Notes: generated by a model not told the origin, from the letters alone. A stretch of 14,189 bases of DNA from Acidobacteriota bacterium (GCA_016177515.1 JACOUZ010000334.1:1-14189), one strand, 5' to 3'; counted from the first letter of the stretch, positions 1-7,930 are shown. Program-made: numbers and translations.

Positions 1-220
1 CCTCCACGTGCTTCTTGACGTAGGGGTGCCCCATGCGCGACGTGACGTTCCAGTCGATGTTCCGGATGTCGTCGCCGAACTGATACTCCCGCACCTCCGA
101 GAACTCCATGCCCCGCCCCTTGAAGACGGAGTGGTACTCGCCCGCCAGCGACTCGTTCACCAGGCGGTTGGTGCGGATCTCGATCCGCCGCACTTTCCTC
201 AGGATCTCTGCCGGGAGCAT
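1..220 (-). CDS. DUF58 domain protein, N-terminal fragment (continues beyond window)
   Basis: Only the first 73 codons lie in the window; the gene runs off its left edge. The translation begins MLPAEILRKVRRIEIRTNRL and continues with GRGMEFSEVREYQFGDDIR and NIDWNVTSRMGHPYVKKHVE. This is the highly conserved N-terminal signature of DUF58 proteins. The biochemical role of DUF58 is not established. Family members are nearly always encoded next to MoxR ATPases and often next to von Willebrand factor A proteins, and are proposed to act in assembly or maturation of envelope or metal-dependent complexes. The start is the ATG at 220, preceded by an AAGGGG-type ribosome binding site about 9 bases upstream. 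An in-frame GTG at 232 is possible, but that ribosome site would lie too close to it. The gene starts 33 bases after the moxR stop, so the two should be co-transcribed. Confidence 0.88.
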   Translation of the reverse strand, partial: MLPAEILRKVRRIEIRTNRLVNESLAGEYHSVFKGRGMEFSEVREYQFGDDIRNIDWNVTSRMGHPYVKKHVE

Positions 221-253
221 CGGTCGGGCCACCCCTTGCCGGACCCGAGTGCG

Positions 254-1240
<987 letters not shown>

Positions 1241-1283
1241 TGCCGCGGAAACCTCCGGATGGCGCGCGCGTTAGGGGCGCGAA

Positions 1284-1312
1284 ATTCTAGACCACGGCCC
1301 GGGGGGAGTCAA
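1284..1312 (-). promoter_or_regulatory. Sigma70-type promoter for moxR-DUF58
   Basis: On the minus strand, TTGACT (1307-1312) and TAGAAT (1284-1289) are separated by exactly 17 bases, each one mismatch from consensus. Transcription would start near 1277, leaving a leader of about 37 bases before the moxR ATG at 1240. This stands out in very GC-rich DNA. It is inferred from sequence only. Confidence 0.72.
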
Positions 1313-1616
1313 TTTGTGTGGCGCCACGGAGCATTCCGGTCCCGGCGTGCCGGGCGCCCCGCGCCCATGGCCCCTCCGGACCGCGTTCAGAGGATAACAA
1401 AGTCCACTGAGATCCTTGACTCTGGGCCGTCCGGTCATTCATCAATACCCCGTACCACGACGGTGCGGACCGCGGCGGGAATGGACTCTTGCGCTCCCGG
1501 ACGATTGCGGTCAAGTTCACCGTCATCAGCGGCCGGATGGGGAACCCCGGACCCCAGGCGCTCCGGCCCGCCGCAGTGCGTGTGGATTCGTCTTTGTCGA
1601 TGGAGGGAATGCCCCC
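1313..1616. other. Intergenic stretch between divergent moxR and cytochrome remnant
   Basis: I see no convincing gene in these roughly 300 bases. There is a small GC hairpin (CCCGGC at 1341-1346, GCCGGG at 1349-1354). A TTGACT at 1416-1421 could be a -35 element for the plus-strand cytochrome remnant, but no good -10 lies at 16-18 bases; the best candidate, ATCAAT at 1441, is at 19. A clear ribosome binding site, GGAGGG at 1602-1607, sits 9 bases before the ATG at 1617. This supports 1617 as the original start of the cytochrome gene. Confidence 0.5.
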
Positions 1617-2168
1617 ATGCACCTGCACGGTCCGACGCTGCCCGCCATCCCGTCCCTGGCCGCGCTGCTACTGTTCGGACTCCCCGTCGCCGCCGGCCGG
1701 TAGGACACGCCGCCTCCCGCGGAAGCCCCGGCCACGCCGGCCCCGGGCGGCTTCGCCGACTCCGGGGTCTGCGCGACCTGCCACGAGGAGGTCGCCGACG
1801 CCCTCCAGAAGACGACGCACGGGAGGACCGGCGTCGCCAACCGGGACGGCGCCACCCTCTGCCAGTCATGCCACGGCCCCGGAGCGGCGCACGCCGAAGA
1901 GGGCGACAAGAGCAAGATCAGGAACCCGAAGACGCTGAAGGCGGACGAGCAGGCGGCGATCTGCCTGTCCTGCCACGAGCGCGGCGAGCCCTCCGAAAAG
2001 CTTTTGGCCAGAGGAACCGATTTCGCCACCTGCACCTCGTGCCACCTGAAGCGCAAGGCGTCGCTCATGCGCTCGGCCCACATGCCGATGCGGGAAGGAT
2101 CGCTGACCTGCTCGTCCTGCCACAATCCTCGTCCTCTCCGCCGGGCCGGTCCTGGCCCAGGGAACTGA
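1617..2168 (+). pseudogene. Broken DmsE/MtrA-like multiheme c-type cytochrome
   Basis: The reading frame starts with a signal peptide (MHLHGPTLPAIPSLAALLLF, then GLPVAAGR), hits an in-frame TAG at 1701-1703, and continues as clear cytochrome sequence. Five CXXCH heme-attachment motifs follow: CATCH (1770-1784), CQSCH (1860-1874), CLSCH (1962-1976), CTSCH (2031-2045) and CSSCH (2109-2123). SAHMPMREGSLTC ahead of the last one, and HGPGAAH after the second, are typical of periplasmic decaheme cytochromes of the DmsE/MtrA family. These pass electrons to an outer-membrane porin of the MtrB type. The family normally has ten hemes and over 280 residues. Here the frame stops at 2166-2168, about 12 codons after the fifth motif, in sequence belonging to the neighbouring barrel gene. 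The nonsense codon and missing C-terminal half make a working product very unlikely. Motifs 3 and 4 are also unusually close (18 residues), so a further internal loss is possible. Confidence 0.82.
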
Positions 2169-2625
2169 CGACGGCGTCGAAGGAGAGGTGACGGCGGGAC
2201 CGCAGTACCGCGCCGACGACCGCCCCGGCGGCTCGGCCAAGTTCGAGGAGTTCAAGGACGTCCCGGGCGGCTTCTTGGCCGAGCGCTTCGTCTTCACCTA
2301 CCGCCCGAAGGAGGGGTTTGCGCTCCACTTCAAGGCGTGGGACGTGACCCAGAAAGACCAACGCTTCTCCCTGGTATTCGGAAAACAGAATCGCTTCCGG
2401 GCCTATTTCACCCGGGCGGAGAACCCCCGGCGCTGGACCGATCGGGCGAAGATGCTCTACGCCGATCGGGGCGACGGCGTGTTCACCCTCGACGACGGCC
2501 TGCAGTCGGCGGTCCAGGGCGCTCCGGCCAGCGATCCGGGCTCGGCGAACGCCATCTACCTCGGCATGGACTACTTGAATTACGAGAACCACGTCCTCAG
2601 CGCTCTGTTGCGCTATCGCTACTGA
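2125..2625 (+). pseudogene. Internally deleted MtrB/PioB-like outer-membrane beta-barrel
   Basis: This frame picks up inside a signal peptide (ILVLSAGPVLAQG, cleavage expected after AQ) and has no start codon before it, because the sequence upstream is cytochrome. The mature part (GEVTAGPQYRADDRP, then AKFEEFKDVPGGFLAERF and TQKDQRFSLVFGKQNRFR) matches the N-terminal strands of MtrB/PioB-family decaheme-associated porins. Those porins surround a periplasmic decaheme cytochrome and carry electrons across the outer membrane. After SAVQGAPAS the sequence jumps to AIYLGMDYLNYENHVLSALL and ends RYRY, an aromatic C-terminus typical of outer-membrane barrels. The family is usually 600-750 residues, so most of the barrel (roughly 450-600 residues) appears to be lost in frame. 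GTG at 2188 could start a short product, but without a signal peptide. The family assignment rests on recalled motifs rather than a search. Confidence 0.72.
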
Positions 2626-2632
2626 GAACGCC

Positions 2633-2668
2633 GGCCGGCCGTGCGGATGGAGCCACCGGCGGCCGGCC
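2633..2668 (+). terminator. Possible stem-loop terminator after the barrel remnant
   Basis: GGCCGGCC at 2633-2640 can pair with GGCCGGCC at 2661-2668 around a 20-base loop, starting 8 bases after the barrel stop codon. The run that follows (TAATCCCTTGATTT) is only moderately T-rich, so rho-independent termination is plausible but not certain. Confidence 0.35.
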
Positions 2669-2743
2669 TAATCCCTTGATTTCGCGCTGATTGCGCCCGT
2701 GGACGGGCCGCCCGAGCCGTTCGCGGCCCCGGGGAGTTGGCCG

Positions 2744-2768
2744 CGCGGGGTCGTTCCCCCCGCGAACG
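2744..2768. repeat. Overlapping, mutually exclusive inverted repeats
   Basis: CGCGGGG (2744-2750) can pair with CCCCGCG (2758-2764), while CGTTC (2752-2756) can pair with GAACG (2764-2768). The two stems overlap and cannot form together. The element lies about 65 bases upstream of the cheR promoter. It could be an operator, a terminator part or chance GC-rich structure. The rest of the 2626-2834 gap shows no gene. Confidence 0.3.
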
Positions 2769-2834
2769 CTCCCGGTCCATCCGCACGATTGTCGGAAACG
2801 CCTCCGTCAGATTTTGTCAGCCGGTCCGCCCTAT

Positions 2835-2863
2835 TTGACCCTTCTGTAACCGGAACCTATACT
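2835..2863 (+). promoter_or_regulatory. Sigma70-type promoter for the che operon
   Basis: TTGACC (2835-2840) and TATACT (2858-2863) are separated by exactly 17 bases, each close to consensus. Transcription would start near 2870, about 15 bases before the GTG of cheR. No further promoter of this quality was noticed inside the che cluster, so this likely drives all seven genes. Confidence 0.72.
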
Positions 2864-2885
2864 TCCCGGCGGTGCGCGCGCGATC

Positions 2886-3806
2886 GTGAACACGCAGACG
2901 AAGTGCGATGAACCCTGGGAAGCGATCCACCGCCACCTGGTCGAGCGGCAGGGACTCGATCTGTCGCGCTACAAGGAGACGTACCTCAAGCGCCGTCTCC
3001 TGGTGCGGGTAAGGGCCTTGCGTCTTTCGGGGATCGAAGCCTACGCGCGCTACCTGGTCCGTCACCCCGAGGAGCTGGGCAGGCTCCAGAAGGCGCTGTC
3101 GATCAAGGTCACGAGCTTTTTTCGGAACCGCTCGTGCTTCGAGTTTCTCGAGGAGAGGGTCGTGCCGGATCTCCTGCAGCGTTCCGCATCGCGGCGCCAC
3201 CGCGTCGCGGCCTGGAGCGCCGGCTGCGCCACCGGTGAGGAGCCCTACTCGCTCGCGGCCCTGTTCGCCTCGGCCCTCGAGCGGCGGCCGGGAGCGCCCG
3301 GTCAGACGGGCGGCCCTCGCATCCAGGTCCGGATCACCGGGACCGACCTCGACGAGCACGCCCTTCAGTCGGCCGCGCGGGCGGTCTTTCCCGCCCGCGC
3401 CCTTCTCGATTCGGCGCCGCCCGGGTCGGCGCGCCATTTCGTGGTCCGCCCCGACGGCACCGCCTCGCCATCCGAAGGGCTGAAGGGCATGGTCCGTTTC
3501 GAGCGCGAGAGCCTCCTCGATCCGATCGGGCGGCGGGATCTCGATTTGATCGTCTGCCGCAACGTCCTCATCTATTTTTCCCTGGAGCACCAGGAGCGCA
3601 TCCTGTCACTTTTCGCGGCGGCGCTCTCGGAAGGAGGCTACCTGGTCCTCGGGCGGGTGGAGCGCCTGTTCGGCGAGGCGCGATCGCAATTCGACGTCGT
3701 GAGCGCGCGCGACCGCGTTTACCGCCGTCTGCCGTCCGGCGCCACGGCCGGAGCGGCCGTGGCCCGCGACGGCGGGGGACGCGAAGAGGTCCTCGCATGC
3801 GCCTGA
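2886..3806 (+). CDS. cheR: CheR-type chemoreceptor glutamate methyltransferase
   Basis: This 306-residue protein would transfer methyl groups from S-adenosylmethionine to glutamates on the chemoreceptor, tuning its sensitivity. The N-terminal helical CheR domain covers roughly residues 10-80 and includes YLKRRLLVRVRAL and IKVTSFFRN. The Rossmann-like catalytic domain follows, with the SAM-binding motif WSAGCATGEEPYSLA (110-124), TGTDLDEHAL (151-160) and the hallmark DLIVCRNVLIYF (220-231). Length is slightly above that of E. coli CheR, with a Gly/Arg-rich tail. GTG at 2886 is the most plausible start; the ribosome site is weak and the leader only about 15 bases. The 3' end overlaps the receptor gene by 10 bases, implying coupled translation. 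No CheB partner is encoded in the window. Confidence 0.95.
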   Translation: MNTQTKCDEPWEAIHRHLVERQGLDLSRYKETYLKRRLLVRVRALRLSGIEAYARYLVRHPEELGRLQKALSIKVTSFFRNRSCFEFLEERVVPDLLQRSASRRHRVAAWSAGCATGEEPYSLAALFASALERRPGAPGQTGGPRIQVRITGTDLDEHALQSAARAVFPARALLDSAPPGSARHFVVRPDGTASPSEGLKGMVRFERESLLDPIGRRDLDLIVCRNVLIYFSLEHQERILSLFAAALSEGGYLVLGRVERLFGEARSQFDVVSARDRVYRRLPSGATAGAAVARDGGGREEVLACA

Positions 3807-5035
3807 AGCTCGGGCTGGCGTTCCTGGTCACCACCTTCCTGTTCATGGTGACCGGCTTCCTCTTCACGCCGCCGGGCGTCTACGACTTCTGGGACCTGGT
3901 GGGCTACGTCTCCGCCCAGGTCCTGATCGGCCTGGCGGCCGCGGTGGTGCTGTCGAAGTATTTCACCAAGAACCTGCTCGACCTGGCCGGCGCCAGCGCG
4001 GTCATCAGCCGCGGAGATCTGACGCGCAAGGTCGACGTGGCGAGCGACGACGAGGTGGGCGACGTCTCCCGCTCGTTCAATACCATGCTGCAGAGCCTCC
4101 TGAACATCGTCACCGAGGTGCGCGCGGTGAGCGGCCAGATCTTCGAGTCGGCCCAGAGCCTGTCGGCCACGGCGCAGGAGATGAATGCGACCACGGAGGA
4201 GATCTCCTCCACCATGCAGAACATCGCGAAGGGGGCCGAGGGCACCGCTGACATGGTCAACAAGACCTCGTCGATCACGCGCGAGCTGGCGGCATCCATC
4301 GAGGAGATCTCCGAGAAGGCGCGCTTCGCCGCGCGCGCCTCGAAGGACGCGGGCGACCGCGCCCGGCAGGCCGGAGACATGATGGAGAACTCCTCCCGGC
4401 AGGTCGCCGACCTCGTCTCCCGCATCGACAGGTCGACCGCGACCGTGGAGGGGTTCAAGGACCGGGCGCTGCGCATCAACGAGTCGGTGGAGTTCATCAC
4501 CCACATCGCCCAGCAGACCCATCTCCTCGCCCTGAACGCGACGATCGAGGCGGCCCGGGCCGGAGAGCACGGGCGGGGCTTCTCGGTCGTCGCCGAGGAG
4601 ATCCGCAAGCTGGCCGACTCGTCGCGCCGCTTCGCCGACCAGATCTCGAAGCTGGCCAAGGAGATCAACTCGCAGTCCACCGAGGTCATCGGCAGCATGA
4701 ACGACAGCACCCACGCCGCGCGCGAGGGAAAGGCGGTCATCCTGGAGGCCAGGACTTCCATCGACGCCATGTGCCAGTCGGTCCTGACCAGCATGGAGCG
4801 GATCGAGGCGATCTCCGCCCTCAGCGAGGCGCAGGCCAAGGGGGCCGACGGCCTGGTGCGCGCGATCGAGGAGATCTCGAAGATCGCGGAGGACAACGCC
4901 GCCGGCACCGAGGAGGCTTCCGCCGCGACCGAGGAGCAGACCGCCTCGATGCAGGAGATGTCGGCCTCGGCGCAGGAGCTGGCGAAGACCTCCGACACGC
5001 TGAAGGACCTGATCGCCGTCTTCAAGGTCGGCTAG
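3797..5035 (+). CDS. Methyl-accepting chemotaxis protein without a sensor domain
   Basis: This 412-residue chemoreceptor has two membrane helices near the N-terminus (about residues 5-23 and 36-54). Only about a dozen residues (TPPGVYDFWDL) lie between them, so there is no periplasmic ligand-binding domain. A HAMP domain (about 52-105) and a long helical signalling domain follow. Its tip (about 232-272) reads IAQQTHLLALNATIEAARAG then GRGFSVVAEEIRKLADSS, the region that binds CheW and CheA. Likely methylation regions contain EMNATTEEISSTMQN and ATEEQTASMQEM. The C-terminus (LIAVFKVG) lacks the NWETF-type pentapeptide that tethers CheR in enterics. The start overlaps cheR by 10 bases, with AGAGG at 3785-3789 as ribosome site. 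It may sense membrane state or energy, or rely on partner proteins; the stimulus cannot be read from sequence. Confidence 0.95.
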   Translation: MRLKLGLAFLVTTFLFMVTGFLFTPPGVYDFWDLVGYVSAQVLIGLAAAVVLSKYFTKNLLDLAGASAVISRGDLTRKVDVASDDEVGDVSRSFNTMLQSLLNIVTEVRAVSGQIFESAQSLSATAQEMNATTEEISSTMQNIAKGAEGTADMVNKTSSITRELAASIEEISEKARFAARASKDAGDRARQAGDMMENSSRQVADLVSRIDRSTATVEGFKDRALRINESVEFITHIAQQTHLLALNATIEAARAGEHGRGFSVVAEEIRKLADSSRRFADQISKLAKEINSQSTEVIGSMNDSTHAAREGKAVILEARTSIDAMCQSVLTSMERIEAISALSEAQAKGADGLVRAIEEISKIAEDNAAGTEEASAATEEQTASMQEMSASAQELAKTSDTLKDLIAVFKVG

Positions 5036-5048
5036 CAAGGAGCGCGAC

Positions 5049-5540
5049 GTGCAGGATCCCATCATCACCTTCGAGGCGCGGTCCGAGTGGTTCGGACTGG
5101 CGGCCAGGGACGTCCAGGAAGTGGCGCGCCTGCGCGGCGTCCGCCCGGTCCCGTGCGCGCCGGGCGTGATCGCCGGCCTGGCGGAAGTGCACGGCCGGAT
5201 CGTCACGCTCATCGACCTCGATCGACTCATGGCTCCCGCCGGCGGCACCGCCCCCCGCGTTCCCGGGCCGGCGGGCCCCGGGGACGAGTACGGCGTCGTC
5301 CTCGCCCCGCCCTGCGATCACCTCGGGATCCTGGTCCGCAGCGGGGTGGATGTCTCCTCGGCCGCAACCGGGGATGCCGAGCCGCCGCCGGGAGAGGCCT
5401 CCGGCTGGCTGCAGGCCCGGCTGCCGGTCGGCGATCGTCTTCTCAACCTGCTGTCCCTCCCGGCGCTGGTGTTGCGCGTCGAAGCCACCATCCGCAGGGG
5501 GTTTGTACCGGGGCCGGCCGCCCCCGACGAGGAGTGCTGA
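5049..5540 (+). CDS. cheW: CheW-like chemotaxis coupling protein
   Basis: This 163-residue protein is a single CheW domain that would link the receptor tip to CheA. The N-terminal strands (ITFEARSEWFGLAARDVQEV) and the central GVIAGLAEVHGRIVTLIDL stretch match the SH3-like CheW fold, where the 'G.....G....V.DL' pattern is characteristic. The closing strands include RLPVGDRLLNLLSLPALVL. Two Pro/Gly/Ala-rich insertions (about residues 59-76 and 101-117) lie in loops. The GTG start at 5049 is chosen because AAGGAG at 5037-5042 sits 6 bases upstream and the domain begins immediately. It starts 13 bases after the receptor gene and overlaps cheY by one base. Confidence 0.9.
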   Translation: MQDPIITFEARSEWFGLAARDVQEVARLRGVRPVPCAPGVIAGLAEVHGRIVTLIDLDRLMAPAGGTAPRVPGPAGPGDEYGVVLAPPCDHLGILVRSGVDVSSAATGDAEPPPGEASGWLQARLPVGDRLLNLLSLPALVLRVEATIRRGFVPGPAAPDEEC

Positions 5541-5935
5541 TGGCGATTCGCGTCCTGGTCGTGGATGACGCCATGTTCATGCGATCCATGATCAAGGACA
5601 TCCTGGTGAACGCGGGGGGCCGCTACCAAATCGTCGGCGAGGCCTCCAACGGCCGCGAGGCGATCGCGCGCTTCCGCGAGCTCAGCCCCCACCTGGTCAC
5701 GATGGACATCGTCATGCCGCAGCTCGACGGCATCGAGGCCACCCGCGAGATTCTCAAGGTCGACCCCGCCGCCGTCATCGTCATGTGCAGCGCCATGGGC
5801 CAGGAGGCCCTCGTGGTCGAGTCGATATCCGCCGGGGCCAAGGACTTCATCGTCAAGCCGTTCACCTCCGAAAGGGTCCTGCAGGTCCTGGCCAAGGTCC
5901 TCCCCGGAGAAAGCGGCGGGGCCGCCGCCTCCTGA
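5540..5935 (+). CDS. cheY: CheY single-domain response regulator
   Basis: This 131-residue receiver domain has no output domain, so it is the CheY that CheA phosphorylates. Acidic residues D9 and D10 (VLVVDDAMFM) bind the metal, D56 (TMDIVMP) is the phospho-acceptor, S84 stands in the switch Ser/Thr position (VMCSAMGQ), and K106 (DFIVKPF) is the conserved lysine. The pattern resembles Bacillus and Thermotoga CheY more than E. coli CheY. The ATG at 5540 shares its A with the TGA of cheW (TGATG overlap), and GAGGAG at 5529-5534 is the ribosome site. Its output target is unknown because no flagellar or pilus genes lie nearby. CheC, encoded downstream, would dephosphorylate it. Confidence 0.96.
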   Translation: MAIRVLVVDDAMFMRSMIKDILVNAGGRYQIVGEASNGREAIARFRELSPHLVTMDIVMPQLDGIEATREILKVDPAAVIVMCSAMGQEALVVESISAGAKDFIVKPFTSERVLQVLAKVLPGESGGAAAS

Positions 5936-5950
5936 GAAAGGGGGTGAGCG

Positions 5951-7930
5951 GTGGAATCCCCGGACTTCCTCGAACTCTTCGTCTCCGAAGCGCGCGAGCA
6001 CATTGACGGGCAGGGCACCCTCCTGCGGCGGGCGCGCGCGGCCACCCTCGGGAGCGACGCGATCCATGATCTCTTCCGCCGCGCCCACTCGATCAAGGGA
6101 ATGGCGGCGGCGATGGGCTTCCAGCCCATGAGCGTCCTGGCGCACGCCATGGAGGACCTCCTGCACGACTGGCGGGACGGCCCCCGCTCCCCCACTCCCG
6201 AGTCGATCGATCTCCTGATGCGCGCCAACGATTGCCTGTCGGCCCAGCTCGACGCGGTCGTCGCCGGAATCGACCTGCCTTCGGCAGACGGCATCCGGGA
6301 CGCCATCCGCGCCCTCTCCCCGGCCCGGGAGGACGGCGCGGTCTGGGGAAACGCCGGCGCCGCGCCCGGAAACCCGGGGCGCGAGGCCGCACCCGGGTGG
6401 TCCGGCGGGGAGGAGGTCACGGCGCCCCCGGCCGACCGGCGGCCGCGCCTGGCGATCGACGTTGCGATCAAGCAGGGAACCCCGCTGCCCGGAGCAAGGG
6501 CGATGGTCATCCTGAAGCGCCTGGAGGAACACGGGAGGATCCTGGACATGTCCCCTTCCCCCCGAACCCTGCCGGCCGGCCATTTCGACGGCCGCCTGCG
6601 GATCGTCCTCGCCACCAACGTGGCCGCCGACCGGCTCGAAACGCTCGTGACGGGGCTTCCCGACGTCGCTTCCTGCCAGGTATCGCCGGGCGCGCCGGAA
6701 AAGGGGGCGGCTCCGGGCGCCGCTGCGGCGGAACCGGCCGCCGAGACCGGGGTGCCGAGAAGCGAGGCGATCAGCACCATTCGGGTGGCGACCGAGCGCA
6801 TGGACCATCTGCTGGACGGCATCGGAGAGCTGATCCTGGAACGCGAGCGGCTGCTGCGCGCCGTCGAACCCGCGCCGGGCTCGGAAACGGGAGAGATCCT
6901 CGAGGGCCTCGGCCGCACGGTGGACGCGCTGCGGGACGAAGTGATGGCGATGCGCCTCATGCCTTTCTCCTCCATCGTCCCGCGGCTCGAGCGGATCGTG
7001 CGGGACGTGGCCGGCCGCCTCGGCAAGTCCGTGGAGCTCCGGGTGCGCGGCACGGAGGTGTCCCTGGACCGCTCCACGCTCGAGGAGATGATCGATCCAC
7101 TGCAGCACATTCTCCGCAACAGCATCGATCACGGCATCGAGGTGGAGGAGGCGCGCCGCGCCGCCGGCAAGCAGGCACAGGGGCGGATCGAGATCGAGCT
7201 GGCGCGGCGCGACGACCGCGTCAGCCTGGTTGTCTCGGACGACGGGCGGGGAATCGATCCCCAGACGCTGCGCCAGGTGGCCGCGGAGCGGCGGCTCCTG
7301 TCGCGCGAAGCGGCGATGCGCCTGTCCGACGAGGAGGCGCTCATGCTGGTCACCCTCCCCGGCTTCTCGACCGCCACGCGCACGACCGAGATCTCCGGGC
7401 GCGGCGTCGGCATGGACGTGGTGCGCATGCGGGTGCAGAAGCTCGGCGGCAACCTGGTCATCCGATCGGAGGTCGGGGTCGGCACCCGCCTGGAGATGGA
7501 CCTGCCGCCCACGGTGACGGTGACGCGCGCCTTCCTGTGCCGCGCCCTGGACGGCGTCTTCGCGGTGCCGGTGTCGGCGGTGCACGGCACGCTGGAGATC
7601 CGCCGCGAGAGCCTGCAGACCAGCCAGGGGGAGCGTGTGCTCCGGCGTGGCGAGGACCTGGTCACCGTGCTGCCCCTCGGCGGCGTCCTGTCGGGCGACG
7701 CGGCCGCCCCGTTCCCCGCCGCGTTCCCCGCCCTGGTGTACCACGTCGGGCAGCGTTCCTACGCCCTGGGAGTCGACGAAATCCTGGGAGAGGGGCAGAT
7801 CGTCGTGAAGCCGTTGCGCCACCCTCTCGAGCTGCTGCCGCAATACGCCGGCGCGGCGGTCCTGAACGACGGACAGATCGCCCTCATCCTCGACCCGGCA
7901 AACCTGACGCGCACCTCGAGGCCCGCGTGA
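5951..7930 (+). CDS. cheA: CheA chemotaxis histidine kinase
   Basis: This 659-residue kinase has the complete P1-P5 layout. P1 (Hpt) carries the phospho-accepting H46 in FRRAHSIKGMAAAMGF. P2 (about 165-240, containing GARAMVILKRLEEHG) resembles the Thermotoga-type CheY-docking domain. P3 dimerisation starts near 274 (ISTIRVATERMDHLLDGIGE). The P4 ATPase has the N box HILRNSIDHG (386-395), G1 SDDGRGID (about 429-436) and G2 GRGVGMD (about 483-489). P5 (about 515-655) is the CheW-like coupling domain. There is no receiver domain fused. The GTG start at 5951 has an AAAGGGGG ribosome site ending 6 bases upstream and lies 15 bases after cheY. The TGA is overlapped by a possible GTG start for cheC. 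Confidence 0.97.
   Translation: MESPDFLELFVSEAREHIDGQGTLLRRARAATLGSDAIHDLFRRAHSIKGMAAAMGFQPMSVLAHAMEDLLHDWRDGPRSPTPESIDLLMRANDCLSAQLDAVVAGIDLPSADGIRDAIRALSPAREDGAVWGNAGAAPGNPGREAAPGWSGGEEVTAPPADRRPRLAIDVAIKQGTPLPGARAMVILKRLEEHGRILDMSPSPRTLPAGHFDGRLRIVLATNVAADRLETLVTGLPDVASCQVSPGAPEKGAAPGAAAAEPAAETGVPRSEAISTIRVATERMDHLLDGIGELILERERLLRAVEPAPGSETGEILEGLGRTVDALRDEVMAMRLMPFSSIVPRLERIVRDVAGRLGKSVELRVRGTEVSLDRSTLEEMIDPLQHILRNSIDHGIEVEEARRAAGKQAQGRIEIELARRDDRVSLVVSDDGRGIDPQTLRQVAAERRLLSREAAMRLSDEEALMLVTLPGFSTATRTTEISGRGVGMDVVRMRVQKLGGNLVIRSEVGVGTRLEMDLPPTVTVTRAFLCRALDGVFAVPVSAVHGTLEIRRESLQTSQGERVLRRGEDLVTVLPLGGVLSGDAAAPFPAAFPALVYHVGQRSYALGVDEILGEGQIVVKPLRHPLELLPQYAGAAVLNDGQIALILDPANLTRTSRPA

Noticed and set aside
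1287..1628. Small minus-strand frame in the moxR-cytochrome gap
   Set aside because: It crosses the signal peptide region of the cytochrome remnant, runs through the moxR promoter, has no convincing ribosome site and resembles nothing known.
1701..1703. Recoding of TAG as an amino acid in the cytochrome
   Set aside because: The same gene also lacks its C-terminal half and is fused to another gene, so a simple nonsense mutation in a dead gene is the easier reading. No pyrrolysine-related gene is in the window.
2699..2911. Small plus-strand frame of 70 codons before cheR
   Set aside because: It spans inverted repeats and the strong che promoter and runs into cheR in another frame. Its composition is Pro/Ala-rich as expected from spacer DNA.
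5540..7930. CheY and CheA as an orphan two-component system rather than chemotaxis
   Set aside because: The kinase has the P1 Hpt and P5 CheW-like domains of CheA and is surrounded by cheR, mcp, cheW, cheC and cheD.
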